A DNA stretch of 51,223 nucleotides from Clostridiales bacterium (GTDB taxonomy: Bacteria; Bacillota; Clostridia; Christensenellales; Borkfalkiaceae): the NCBI GenBank assembly GCA_023667345.1, contig JAMPAF010000012.1:1-51223 (forward strand). Direction: 5' to 3'. The position numbers and the translations under genes were made by a program. The notes below the pieces were generated by a model. The model ran no database searches. It had not been told where the DNA came from and was given only the letters and a program-made list of their open reading frames with translations. Every line of letters begins with the position of its first letter. The first letter of the stretch is position 1. Below are positions 33,018 through 41,046 of the stretch, one piece after another.

Positions 33018-34424
33018 ATGGCAAAAGGCGGTTTAGATATAAAAGGTACGGTGATTACGCACTGTTACGGTAACTTGACGAAAATTATTATTCCCGACGG
33101 AATAACCGAGATTGCGGACGGCGCGTTTGCGTGCAACGATTACGTTAAACAGGTAATTATTCCGGACTCGGTGAAAAGGATAGGCAACAGGGCGTTCGGC
33201 TGGTGCGGAAATTTATCAAAAATAAATATTCCCGACAGCGTAACGGAAATAGGCGAGCGGGCTTTCATCGATTGCGGTTTTTTGCGGGAAATAAAGCTCG
33301 GCGAAAACGTTGAAGAGCTTGGAAATTATGCGTTTTGGCTGTGTTCTAATCTGAAAAAAGCCGAACTTTCCCGGAAATTGAAACGTATCCGTAGAGGCGC
33401 TTTTTGCGACTGTATAAGATTGCGCTACGTTGAAATGGGCGACGGCGTTACCGTAATCGAAAACGAAGCGTTTATGAATACGAAAACCGGCAATATGTTT
33501 TTGGGCGGCAAGCTTGAAGAGATAGGCGATTACGCTTTTAAAAACAGCGACGCGCATATTATAGAAATTCCCGCAAGCGTTAAAAAGGTAGGCAAAAAAA
33601 TAGCCGACGGCTGCGAATGGTTTTTAAGGTTTGAATGTTATCCGATTGCAAAACCCGACGGGTGGGACGGTGAATGGAACGTCGTCAACGGTGAAAGACC
33701 GTTTACGGTATGGGATTTTGCAAACACCAACGGCGTTGTGGGCAAATACGATAAGTCTCAGCTATATATAGACGGAAGCGTGTTAAAGCGGTGCGACAAA
33801 GGCGCAAGGGAAGTTTACGTTCCCGACGGCGTAACTACGATAGACGACGGAGCATTTTCGGGTTGCGAAAAACTTGAAAAATTATCTCTGCCCGGCTCGT
33901 TGAACCGTATCTGCGACGACGTGTTCGATTTGCGCTTAGCTATAAAGGTTTTCGAATTCAGGGGAACTATACTGCAGTGGTGCGGCATTGCTTTTTATGA
34001 TTTTTCCGCAAATCCTATGCGATATGCCGAAAAAATTCTGTTCGGCGATAAAGAGCTTTCGGACGCCGATATACCCGAAGGGGTAACCGAAATAAATAAC
34101 TATGTGTTCGGTAATTGTTACTTAAATAAAATTACTTTGCCGCACGGATTGATTAGAATAGGTATGGATGCCTTCACGTTCGCGTCGGTCACGGAGATAA
34201 CCTTCCCCGAGAGTATCGAAGAGATAGACGATTATGCGTTTGCTTATTGCGACAATTTACGCAAAGTCGTTTTCCCGCGCGGTCTTAAAGTTATCGGCAG
34301 TTGCGCGTTTGCGTACTGTGATAATCTGACGGAAGTAACGCTTTCCCGCAAAACGCAAGTGAAAGACGACGCGTTCGAGCTTTCCGGCGGGGTAGATAAG
34401 TTAATAATAAATTATTTGGATTAA
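33018..34424 (+). CDS. BspA-type leucine-rich repeat (LRR_5) protein
   Basis: A 468-residue repeat protein built of about 23-residue units of the form IPDxVxxIGxxAFxxCxxLxxI. There are roughly eight units in residues 15-195, an irregular middle (195-270), then about six more to the end. No signal peptide or anchor is visible, so unlike surface BspA proteins it is probably cytoplasmic, or exported by an unrecognised route. It lies inside the dnaX-ybaB-recR cluster, 12 bases before ybaB, and is more AT-rich than its neighbours, suggesting acquisition. AGGGTGG precedes ATG. Function unknown; LRRs generally bind proteins. Confidence 0.88.
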   Translation: MAKGGLDIKGTVITHCYGNLTKIIIPDGITEIADGAFACNDYVKQVIIPDSVKRIGNRAFGWCGNLSKINIPDSVTEIGERAFIDCGFLREIKLGENVEELGNYAFWLCSNLKKAELSRKLKRIRRGAFCDCIRLRYVEMGDGVTVIENEAFMNTKTGNMFLGGKLEEIGDYAFKNSDAHIIEIPASVKKVGKKIADGCEWFLRFECYPIAKPDGWDGEWNVVNGERPFTVWDFANTNGVVGKYDKSQLYIDGSVLKRCDKGAREVYVPDGVTTIDDGAFSGCEKLEKLSLPGSLNRICDDVFDLRLAIKVFEFRGTILQWCGIAFYDFSANPMRYAEKILFGDKELSDADIPEGVTEINNYVFGNCYLNKITLPHGLIRIGMDAFTFASVTEITFPESIEEIDDYAFAYCDNLRKVVFPRGLKVIGSCAFAYCDNLTEVTLSRKTQVKDDAFELSGGVDKLIINYLD

Positions 34425-34435
34425 AGGAGACTATT

Positions 34436-34798
34436 ATGGCATATCATGGCGGCAACGGCGGCATGCAGAATATGATGAAGCAGGCTCAGAAAATTCAGGA
34501 GCAGATGCAAAAGGCGGAAGCCGAGCTCGACGAGATGGAAGTGCTCGGATTTTCGGGCGGCGGCGAAGAGGGCGACGAAACGGTCGTCGTATATATGAAC
34601 GGCAAAAAGGTGATAAACGGCATCGAGTTCGGCAGTAAAATCTCCGAAATGGTCGACCTGTCCGACGAGGACGACGTTGAAATGCTCGAAGATTTGATTA
34701 TGGCGGCAATCAACGACGGCTACAAAAAGGCGGACGCGGCATACGAAGAGAAGATGGGACCTCTCGGCGGCATGAGCGGACTTAACGGACTTTTATAA
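34436..34798 (+). CDS. YbaB/EbfC family nucleoid-associated protein
   Basis: A 120-residue DNA-binding protein. The core MQNMMKQAQKIQEQMQKAEAELDEMEVLGFSGGG at about 11-44 and the C-terminal ALGGMSGLNGLL-like tail are diagnostic. YbaB is encoded between dnaX and recR in most bacteria and binds DNA as a dimer; the exact role is unclear. AAAGGAG precedes ATG. Slightly longer and more acidic than E. coli YbaB (109 residues). Confidence 0.94.
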   Translation: MAYHGGNGGMQNMMKQAQKIQEQMQKAEAELDEMEVLGFSGGGEEGDETVVVYMNGKKVINGIEFGSKISEMVDLSDEDDVEMLEDLIMAAINDGYKKADAAYEEKMGPLGGMSGLNGLL

Positions 34799-34876
34799 TT
34801 CAGAATTATGAATTAAGAATGCAGAATGAACGGTATAGTTAATTTTTAATTCTGCATTCTGCATTCTGCATTAAAG
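34796..34876. repeat. Family-H element between ybaB and recR
   Basis: Forward heptamers (GAATTAT, GAATTAA, GAATGCA, GAATGAA) after the ybaB stop, a core ggtatagttaattttt, then reverse heptamers (TTAATTC, TGCATTC three times) up to the recR binding site. The arms can form a hairpin of about 30 base pairs. Confidence 0.75.
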
Positions 34877-34882
34877 GAAAAT

Positions 34883-35473
34883 ATGGATACTTTCATCGAG
34901 CCTATCGGCAGACTTATAAATCAGTTTACAAAACTTCCCGGGGTCGGCAAAAAGACGGCGCAAAGGTACGCATACAAAATTATAGATATGTCGCCGGAGG
35001 ATGCAAAGCAGTTCGCCGAAAGCATTTTGGACTGCAAAAAAAAGGTGCGCTATTGCTCGGTTTGCGGCAACTTTTCCGAAGAGGAAACATGCGATATCTG
35101 CAAGAGGCGCGACCACGGCGTAATCTGCGTGGTTAAAGAGCCAAAAGACGTAATCGCGCTTGAAAAACTCCGCGAGTTCAAGGGCGTATACCACGTTTTA
35201 CACGGCGTAATTTCGCCCATGGACGGAATAGGTCCCAACGATATCCGCATTAAAGAGCTTTTGGCGCGCGTCGGCGGGGGCGTGAGCGAGGTTATAATCG
35301 CCACCAACCCCGACGTAGAGGGCGACGCGACGGCAATGTATATCGCCAAACTTTTAAAGCCTTTGGGCGTAACGGTCACGCGCATTGCGCACGGCATACC
35401 TATCGGCGGCGAGATAGAGTACACCGACGAGGTAACCTTATCCCGCGCATTTATCGAGAGAAAACAAATTTAG
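34883..35473 (+). CDS. recR: Recombination protein RecR
   Basis: A 196-residue RecFOR-pathway protein. It has the N-terminal HhH ([17 protein letters not shown], 14-30), a four-cysteine zinc finger ([16 protein letters not shown], 56-71), a Toprim domain ([15 protein letters not shown] ... [22 protein letters not shown]) and the C-terminal [23 protein letters not shown]. Full length. AAAGGAAA precedes ATG. Confidence 0.97.
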   Translation: MDTFIEPIGRLINQFTKLPGVGKKTAQRYAYKIIDMSPEDAKQFAESILDCKKKVRYCSVCGNFSEEETCDICKRRDHGVICVVKEPKDVIALEKLREFKGVYHVLHGVISPMDGIGPNDIRIKELLARVGGGVSEVIIATNPDVEGDATAMYIAKLLKPLGVTVTRIAHGIPIGGEIEYTDEVTLSRAFIERKQI

Positions 35474-35479
35474 CTACAT

Positions 35480-35551
35480 TGTCATTCTGAGCTTTCAGCG
35501 AAGAATCTAGCGGCTATGCCGCGCAAGACTATTCACAAAAACAGGTGTGTT
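35480..35551. repeat. Short interspersed motif before gpsA
   Basis: GTCATTCTGAGCTTTCAGCGAAGAATCT at 35481-35508 is a variant of the CACCCTGAGCGGAGCGCAG-like motif found before recJ (18214-18247). It fills the recR-gpsA gap; no promoter is evident. Confidence 0.5.
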
Positions 35552-36541
35552 ATGAAAATTTCCGTTTTAGGTTGCGGCAGATGGGGGTCGTTTATCGCTT
35601 GGTATCAGGCGACAGTCCTTAGAAATCAAGTCATTTTATACGGCGAAGAGGGCAGGGAAGCCTACGACATATTAAAGCGCGACGGCAAAAACGAGTACGT
35701 CGCCCTCGATAAGTCGATAACGCTCACGTCCGACCTTTCGTACGCCTTAGCGGCAAGCAATATAATAATAATCTCTATCTCGTCGCAGGCTCTCCGCGAG
35801 TTTATGCAAAAGGTGATAAAACACCCCGTCGCGGACAAGTACTTCGTGCTCTGTATGAAGGGCATAGAGGAAGCCACGGGCAAACGCCTTTCAGAAGTTT
35901 TATGCGACAGCGGCATTGCAAGCGACAAAATTGCCGTGTGGGTAGGTCCGGGTCACATCCAGTCGTTCACGGCGGGCATACCCAACTGCATGATAATTGA
36001 CAGCCAAAACGCCGACTTAAAGAAATATCTTGCGGAAAATTTCAAATCGAATTTAATCCGCTTTTACTACGGCAACGACCTTTTGGGTACCGAGGTCGGC
36101 GCGGCGGCAAAGAACGTTTTGGGAATCGCCGCGGGCGTTTTGGACGGTTGCGGGTACACGAGCTTAAAGGGTCCTTTAATGGCGCGCGGCGCGTTCGAGG
36201 TGGCAAAGCTCATAAAGGCTATGGGCGGCGACCCCATGACGGCGTACGGCTTGGCGCATTTGGGCGACTATGAAACGACCCTCTTTTCGCCCTATTCGCA
36301 CAACAGAATGTACGGCGAAATGATGGCTAAGGGCGAGCACTTCGGCAAACTTGCCGAGGGCGTTATGACGGCAAAGGCAATGAAGGAGCTGGGCGATAAA
36401 TATAAGATAGACTTGCCGCTCACAAACGCGGTGTACGAGGCGTGCTTTTTATCCGACGAGTTCGGCAAGGGCGAAAACGACTGTATGCACGTAATTTTAA
36501 AGCTCTTCGACAGACAGATTAAAAGCGAATTCAATTTTTAA
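35552..36541 (+). CDS. gpsA: Glycerol-3-phosphate dehydrogenase, NAD(P)+ (GpsA)
   Basis: A 329-residue enzyme that reduces dihydroxyacetone phosphate to sn-glycerol-3-phosphate for phospholipid synthesis. The Rossmann motif is GCGRWGSF (7-14; canonical GxGxWGT). The conserved lysine region is AAKNVLGIAAGVLDG and the glycerol-phosphate site GLAHLGDYETT...SHNRMYG. Divergence is moderate: the usual GLAGLGDL is GLAHLGDY. The start was set at ATG 35552 (AGGTG upstream, motif at the usual distance); an open frame further upstream is repeat sequence. Confidence 0.88.
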   Translation: MKISVLGCGRWGSFIAWYQATVLRNQVILYGEEGREAYDILKRDGKNEYVALDKSITLTSDLSYALAASNIIIISISSQALREFMQKVIKHPVADKYFVLCMKGIEEATGKRLSEVLCDSGIASDKIAVWVGPGHIQSFTAGIPNCMIIDSQNADLKKYLAENFKSNLIRFYYGNDLLGTEVGAAAKNVLGIAAGVLDGCGYTSLKGPLMARGAFEVAKLIKAMGGDPMTAYGLAHLGDYETTLFSPYSHNRMYGEMMAKGEHFGKLAEGVMTAKAMKELGDKYKIDLPLTNAVYEACFLSDEFGKGENDCMHVILKLFDRQIKSEFNF

Positions 36542-36574
36542 CTACAAAATTTTTTATATATACGAGGCAATATT

Positions 36575-38407
36575 TTGATAAGAGAAGATTTAAGAAACGT
36601 GGCAATAATTGCCCACGTAGACCACGGCAAGACAACGCTTGTCGACGCAATGTTAAAGCAAAGTCACACCTTCCGCGACAATCAGGCGGTTGAAGAGCGC
36701 GTTATGGACAGCGGCGATATCGAAAGGGAAAGGGGCATAACCATTCTCGCAAAAAACACGTCGCTCCACTTTGGCGGCGTTAAAATTAACGTTGTCGACA
36801 CACCGGGGCACGCCGATTTTTCGGGCGAGGTAGAGCGCGTAATGATGATGGTAAACGGCGTTTTGGTGCTCGTCGACGCGGCTGAAGGACCCATGCCGCA
36901 GACCCGCTTCGTCATGCAAAAGGCGCTCGAAATGGGGCACAGACTGATAATCGTCGTCAACAAAATCGACCGTCCCGACGCCCGCTTAAACGAAGTTCAG
37001 GACGAAATTTTAGAGCTTTTACTCGAACTCGACGCGTCTGACGACCAGTTAATGTCGCCCGTCGTGTGGTGCTCGGGGCGCGACGGCACGGCGACGCTCG
37101 ACTTAAATACCCCCGGCAAGGACTTAACGCCCCTCTTCGAAACTATCCTTTCGCACATCAAGCCCATGGAAGTGGACGCGGAGGGCGAAACGCAGATTCT
37201 CTGCTCGTCTATCGACTACAACGACTACGTGGGAAGGATAGGCATAGGCAGAATAGAGCGCGGTGTAGCCAAGGCGGGACAAGCCGTCGTTTTAACCAAC
37301 TACAACAACCCCGCGCTGCGCGTGCAGGGCAAGATAGTCAACCTCTATCAGATAGAAGGACTTGCGCGCGAGCCCGTCGAAGAGGCAAAGGCGGGCGATA
37401 TCGTCTGCTTCTCGGGGCTTGAAAAAATAAATATCGGCGACACCGTGTGCTCTTTAACTTGCCCCGAACCGCACAAATTCGTTAAAATTACCGAACCCAC
37501 CGTCGAAATGACCTTCTCGGTCAACGACTCGCCGTTCGCGGGCAAAGACGGCAAGTTCGTCACAACCCGCCACCTTCGCGACAGACTTTTCCGCGAACTT
37601 CTTCGCGACGTATCCTTAAAAGTCGAGGAGACGGGCTCGGCGGACAGTTACAGAGTCTGCGGCAGAGGTGAAATGCACCTTTCGATTTTGATAGAGGAAA
37701 TGCGCCGCGACGGCTATGAGTTTCAGGTTTCCACGCCCCGCGTAATGTACAGGGAGATTGACGGCGTCAAGTGCGAGCCCGTCGAAAGGCTGATTGTCGA
37801 CGTTCCCGACGAAGCCACGGGCGCGATTTTCCAGAGTATGGGCAACCGCAAGGGCGAGCTTCTGCATATGTCGGCAATCGGCACGCGCACGCGCCTCGAA
37901 TTTTTAATTCCCGCCCGCGGACTGTTTGGCTACAAGTCGGAATTTCTGACCTCGACGAAGGGCGAGGGCATAATGAGCAGCGTGTTCTTCGAATACCAGC
38001 CGTATAAGGGCGATTTAAGCCGCCGCAACACGGGCTCACTCGTCGCGTTCGAAACGGGCGAGGCGGTAACCTACGGGCTCTTCAACGCGCAGGGCAGAGG
38101 CGCTCTGTTTATCGGCGCGGGCACGCCCGTGTACGAGGGCATGGTCGTCGGCGAAAGCCCCAAAAACGAGGATATCAACGTAAACGTGTGCAAGACAAAG
38201 CACCTCACAAACACCCGTTCCTCGGCGTCCGACGACGCGTTGCGTCTTATAACGCCTAAGAAAATGAGTTTGGAGGAGTGCCTCGAATTTATCGGCGACG
38301 ACGAACTTTTGGAAATCACGCCCAAAAATATCCGCATAAGAAAGCGCATTTTAGACAGCGAACTGCGCGCCAAAGCCAACGCCAAAGCAAAGAAAGGGAT
38401 AGAGTAA
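36575..38407 (+). CDS. typA: Translational GTPase TypA/BipA
   Basis: A 610-residue ribosome-binding GTPase needed under stress and in ribosome assembly. G1 AHVDHGKTT (13-21), switch I RGITI, G3 DTPGHADF and G4 VNKIDRP are intact. EF-G-like domains II, III and V and the TypA-specific C-terminus ([30 protein letters not shown]) follow. The start codon is TTG (36575) with GAGG seven bases upstream. Monocistronic by position; a long repeat tract follows. Confidence 0.97.
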   Translation: MIREDLRNVAIIAHVDHGKTTLVDAMLKQSHTFRDNQAVEERVMDSGDIERERGITILAKNTSLHFGGVKINVVDTPGHADFSGEVERVMMMVNGVLVLVDAAEGPMPQTRFVMQKALEMGHRLIIVVNKIDRPDARLNEVQDEILELLLELDASDDQLMSPVVWCSGRDGTATLDLNTPGKDLTPLFETILSHIKPMEVDAEGETQILCSSIDYNDYVGRIGIGRIERGVAKAGQAVVLTNYNNPALRVQGKIVNLYQIEGLAREPVEEAKAGDIVCFSGLEKINIGDTVCSLTCPEPHKFVKITEPTVEMTFSVNDSPFAGKDGKFVTTRHLRDRLFRELLRDVSLKVEETGSADSYRVCGRGEMHLSILIEEMRRDGYEFQVSTPRVMYREIDGVKCEPVERLIVDVPDEATGAIFQSMGNRKGELLHMSAIGTRTRLEFLIPARGLFGYKSEFLTSTKGEGIMSSVFFEYQPYKGDLSRRNTGSLVAFETGEAVTYGLFNAQGRGALFIGAGTPVYEGMVVGESPKNEDINVNVCKTKHLTNTRSSASDDALRLITPKKMSLEECLEFIGDDELLEITPKNIRIRKRILDSELRAKANAKAKKGIE

Positions 38408-38640
38408 TTCAGAATTAAGAATTAAGAATTAAGAATTAAGAATTGCAGTAAATTATTATTTAAAAATAATTCGCAAGCCCATAGGAGCGTGTCATTTCGA
38501 GTGGAGGAAGAAGCCCTGCAAGGGGTTCGACCGACCGAGAGAATCCCCTCGCGGTAATACGGCGGCAAGTAGGAAGCGAACATACGCAGACTGCGTAAGA
38601 CCGGATTGCCGCGGCTTCGCCAGCGCAATGACATATTGAC
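38408..38640. repeat. Family H + family M composite, left copy of a 156-bp direct repeat
   Basis: Four AATTAAG heptamers, a palindromic core (taaattattatttaaaaataatt), then a family-M segment GTCATTTCGAGTGGAGG...AGAGAATCCCCTCGCGG to GCGCAATGACA near 38631. Bases 38413-38568 recur at 40521-40676 with about five differences by eye. Confidence 0.85.
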
Positions 38641-38674
38641 TGGCAAGTAGAGTTAATATTTTCCTTTCATAATC

Positions 38675-38708
38675 AACACCCCGCTTAAATATATTAAAGC
38701 GAGGTGTT
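38675..38708 (+). promoter_or_regulatory. Hairpin covering the yabP ribosome binding site
   Basis: AACACC-c-CGCTT (38675-38686) pairs with AAGCG-a-GGTGTT (38697-38708), 11 pairs around one mismatch. The GAGGTG binding site (38701-38706) lies in the 3' strand, seven bases before the ATG. It could hold translation off, or be a weak terminator for read-through. Confidence 0.5.
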
Positions 38709-38713
38709 TTATT

Positions 38714-38971
38714 ATGGAACAGACGGAAGGGCATATAATATCTATCGAAAACCGCAAACGCTTCACCGCAACAAAGATAGAAGCGGTAGAGGCGTTCTCG
38801 TCCACGCAACTTATATTAAGTTACGCGGGAGGCAGAATAATAGTCACGGGCTCGGAAATGAAAATCGCGTCCTTTTCCAAGTCCACGGGCGCGTTTTCGG
38901 CAAGCGGCTTGTTCACAGCCGTAAAGTACGCGCAAAAGGGCGGCAGCTTAAAACAAAAACTCTTTAAATAA
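38714..38971 (+). CDS. yabP: Sporulation protein YabP (YabP/YqfC family)
   Basis: An 85-residue protein of the YabP/YqfC family, required for normal spore morphogenesis and made in the mother cell under sigma-E in Bacillus. The beta-rich pattern (HIISIENRKRFTATKIEAVEAFSSTQLILSYAGGRIIVTGSEMKIASFSKSTG) fits. Its stop shares one base with the yabQ start. The usual upstream yabO is absent. I could not place a convincing sigma-E promoter. Confidence 0.88.
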   Translation: MEQTEGHIISIENRKRFTATKIEAVEAFSSTQLILSYAGGRIIVTGSEMKIASFSKSTGAFSASGLFTAVKYAQKGGSLKQKLFK

Positions 38972-39369
38972 TGCAGATTTTCATATTTTTAACCTGCGCT
39001 CTGTGCGGAATTTGCAGCGGCGTCGTGTATGACATTTTATATATCGCCCGCGCGTTCGTCTGCGGCATAGACAAGTCGAAGTTTACGGTAAAAGACATAA
39101 TTTTCACGTGCCTTTGCGATATTATTTATTTTGCCGTGTTTGCCGCGATGTTCGTCTTTATATCGGTTACTTTCGAGTTTTACTCGATACGGCTGTATAT
39201 GTTGGCGGGCAGTGCGCTCGGCGCAATAATTTATTTAAAAAGTATACATTTAATTATTGCATTTTGCATTAAAAAAGTGTATAATAACATTGCGAAAGTG
39301 AAAATTAGCAGAGGAAAGAGGCATGGGCGAGGAAAAACGCAACAAAATAGTGGCGGCAATCACTGTTAA
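38971..39369 (+). CDS. yabQ: Spore cortex biosynthesis protein YabQ
   Basis: A 132-residue membrane protein with about three spans (roughly 1-20, 42-66 and 70-92). YabQ localises to the forespore membranes and is needed for cortex formation. The call depends on position between yabP and divIC and on topology. The basic tail (VKISRGKRHGRGK) is encoded by DNA that also carries the divIC ribosome binding site and start: the two genes overlap by 47 bases. Confidence 0.85.
   Translation: MQIFIFLTCALCGICSGVVYDILYIARAFVCGIDKSKFTVKDIIFTCLCDIIYFAVFAAMFVFISVTFEFYSIRLYMLAGSALGAIIYLKSIHLIIAFCIKKVYNNIAKVKISRGKRHGRGKTQQNSGGNHC
39257..39285 (+). promoter_or_regulatory. Internal promoter for divIC within yabQ
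   Basis: TTGCAT (39257-39262) and TATAAT (39280-39285) are 17 bases apart, both inside yabQ. The start near 39292 would give a 31-base leader with AGAGGAAAGAGG before the divIC ATG. Confidence 0.72.
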
Positions 39370-39667
39370 TGCAATCCTGCTTATCTTTATAATTCTTGCG
39401 GTGCTGATTGCGCAGATTGTGCAAATCAGCGTTTTAAAGCGCCGCCGCGACCAGCTTAAATCCGAATTGCGGGCGCTCGTCGCCAAGTACGAAACCACGG
39501 AGGACATTCTCGAAGATTTGGAAGTCCGCGGCGAAATTTATCAGAATATTTTAAAATGGCAGCAGCAAGGGCTCTATACGAGGGCGGAAATTTTTGCGAT
39601 GCTCGGTGTTCCCGACCCCGAGCTCACGCCCGACGCCGACCCCGTGCTTGCGATAGTAGTCGGGTAA
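39323..39667 (+). CDS. divIC: Septum formation initiator DivIC (FtsB family)
   Basis: A 114-residue bitopic protein with a short cytoplasmic N-terminus, one span (about 10-33), a coiled coil (LKRRRDQLKSELRALVAKYETTEDILEDLE, about 37-66) and a small outer domain. DivIC works with FtsL and DivIB in the divisome. Gene order yabP-yabQ-divIC matches Bacillus. It overlaps yabQ by 47 bases and has its own ribosome binding site and probable promoter. Confidence 0.88.
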   Translation: MGEEKRNKIVAAITVNAILLIFIILAVLIAQIVQISVLKRRRDQLKSELRALVAKYETTEDILEDLEVRGEIYQNILKWQQQGLYTRAEIFAMLGVPDPELTPDADPVLAIVVG

Positions 39668-39670
39668 TTT

Positions 39671-40540
39671 ATGAAAATAGCGGCAATAGATATCGGTTCG
39701 AATTCCGTTCGCCTTTTAATGTGGGCGGACGGAAAAACTTTATATAAGAAAATGAAAACCACCCGTTTGGGCGAGGGGCTCAACTTTGCACCCGTGCTTT
39801 TGAACGACGCGTGTTTGCGCACTGCGCAAGCCGTGGCGGAGTTTGTGCAGGCGGCAAAAGAGGACGGTGCGGAAAAGGTGTACGCGTTTGCAACCGCGGC
39901 GGTGCGCTCCGCCGAAAATCCCGAACTGTTCACTGATAAGGTAAAGGAACTTTGCGGGGTTAAGGTCGACGTTTTAAGCGGCAAAAAAGAGGCGGAAATA
40001 GGTCTTGCGGGCGCTTTGGGCGGCTGTGACGGTGGCGGGATTATAGACGTGGGCGGTGCAAGCACCGAGGTGACCGTTCGCGCGTGCGGAAAGGTACGCT
40101 ATACAAAGAGCGTCAATATAGGCACGGTGCGCATTCTGGACGCGGCGGGCAGAGATTTGAACAAAATAAACGCGTTTATATCCGAAAAAATCAAGGACTT
40201 TGAAAGGAAAGATTTTTCGGAGTACGCAATGTATGCGGTGGGCGGCACGGCGTCAAGGCTTGCGGCGATAAAGCTCGGAATACGCGAGTACGACGCGCAA
40301 AAACTGCACGGCACAGTGCTCACCGTGCGCGAGGTTGAAAACTTTTCGAAGCTTCTAACCAAAATGTCGGTGGACGAGATACGGCAGACGACCATCTGTG
40401 CAAAGTCCGCCGATTTAATAGGCGGCGGCGCGGCATTGCTTGCGGCGGTCATGCAAAATTTCAATGTCAAAAGAATCACCGTCTCCGAAAGCGACAACTT
40501 AGAGGGCTACGTTATATCTAAATTAAGAATTAAGAATTAA
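39671..40540 (+). CDS. Ppx/GppA family phosphatase (exopolyphosphatase-like)
   Basis: A 289-residue member of the ASKHA superfamily. Phosphate-1 motif AIDIGSNSVRLLMW (5-18), the STATAAVRSAENP-like FATAAVRSAENPE, Gly-rich GIIDVGGASTEV (122-133) and the C-terminal GGTASRLAAI are visible. Relatives hydrolyse polyphosphate or pppGpp; which one is unclear, since this is the short single-domain form. The last six residues (KLRIKN) and the stop are encoded by the adjacent heptamer repeat, so the repeat landed at or remade the 3' end of the gene. Confidence 0.9.
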   Translation: MKIAAIDIGSNSVRLLMWADGKTLYKKMKTTRLGEGLNFAPVLLNDACLRTAQAVAEFVQAAKEDGAEKVYAFATAAVRSAENPELFTDKVKELCGVKVDVLSGKKEAEIGLAGALGGCDGGGIIDVGGASTEVTVRACGKVRYTKSVNIGTVRILDAAGRDLNKINAFISEKIKDFERKDFSEYAMYAVGGTASRLAAIKLGIREYDAQKLHGTVLTVREVENFSKLLTKMSVDEIRQTTICAKSADLIGGGAALLAAVMQNFNVKRITVSESDNLEGYVISKLRIKN

Positions 40541-40990
40541 GAATTAAGAATTGCGGTAAATTATTATTTAAAAATAATTCGCAAGCCCATAGGAGTGTGT
40601 CATTTCGAGTGGAGGAAGAAGCCCCGTAAGGGGTTCGACCGACCGAGAGAATCCCCTCGTGGTAATACGGCGGCAATTGGGAAGCGTCATTTCGAACGCC
40701 CGCGTAGCGTTTGCCCGAATACCGTCATTGCGAGGTTGCAAGGCAACCGTGGCAATCCAGAATTACGGAGTTTATGTAAGTTCACCTTAAACAGCGTTGT
40801 AATGCGGTAAGGTTAGTTTTGCGCGAGAATACCTCTTCGAGGCACGCAAAAAGATTCTTCGACTGCGCACGGCGAAAACTTGCGAGTTTCAATGTTTTGC
40901 CGCTTTGCCGTGCTACGCTCATAATGACGGTTTGTTAAGTCCGCAATGCCGCAAAAACCTCATAATGACGCGGCGGCGGGGTGGATATAT
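40521..40990. repeat. Right copy of the 156-bp direct repeat plus further family-M elements
   Basis: 40521-40676 repeats 38413-38568. A second M element starts at GTCATTGCGAGG (40724) and ends at CTCATAATGAC (40928), or at a further CCTCATAATGAC (40969). Its middle matches 4825-4976 and 17960-18105. No gene in 40541-41046. Confidence 0.8.
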
Positions 40991-40991
40991 A

Positions 40992-41026
40992 AAACCCGCG
41001 CGGCGCACTTAAAAGTGCGCCGCTTT
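40992..41026. terminator. Terminator below the ilvE/PP-loop/ferredoxin operon
   Basis: GCGGCGCACTT (41000-41010) and AAGTGCGCCGC (41013-41023) form an 11-bp stem. On the minus strand it is followed by gcgggTTTTATATA. It lies 23 bases beyond the last minus-strand stop. Confidence 0.75.
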
Positions 41027-41046
41027 GTAAACGTAAGTGAATTATG

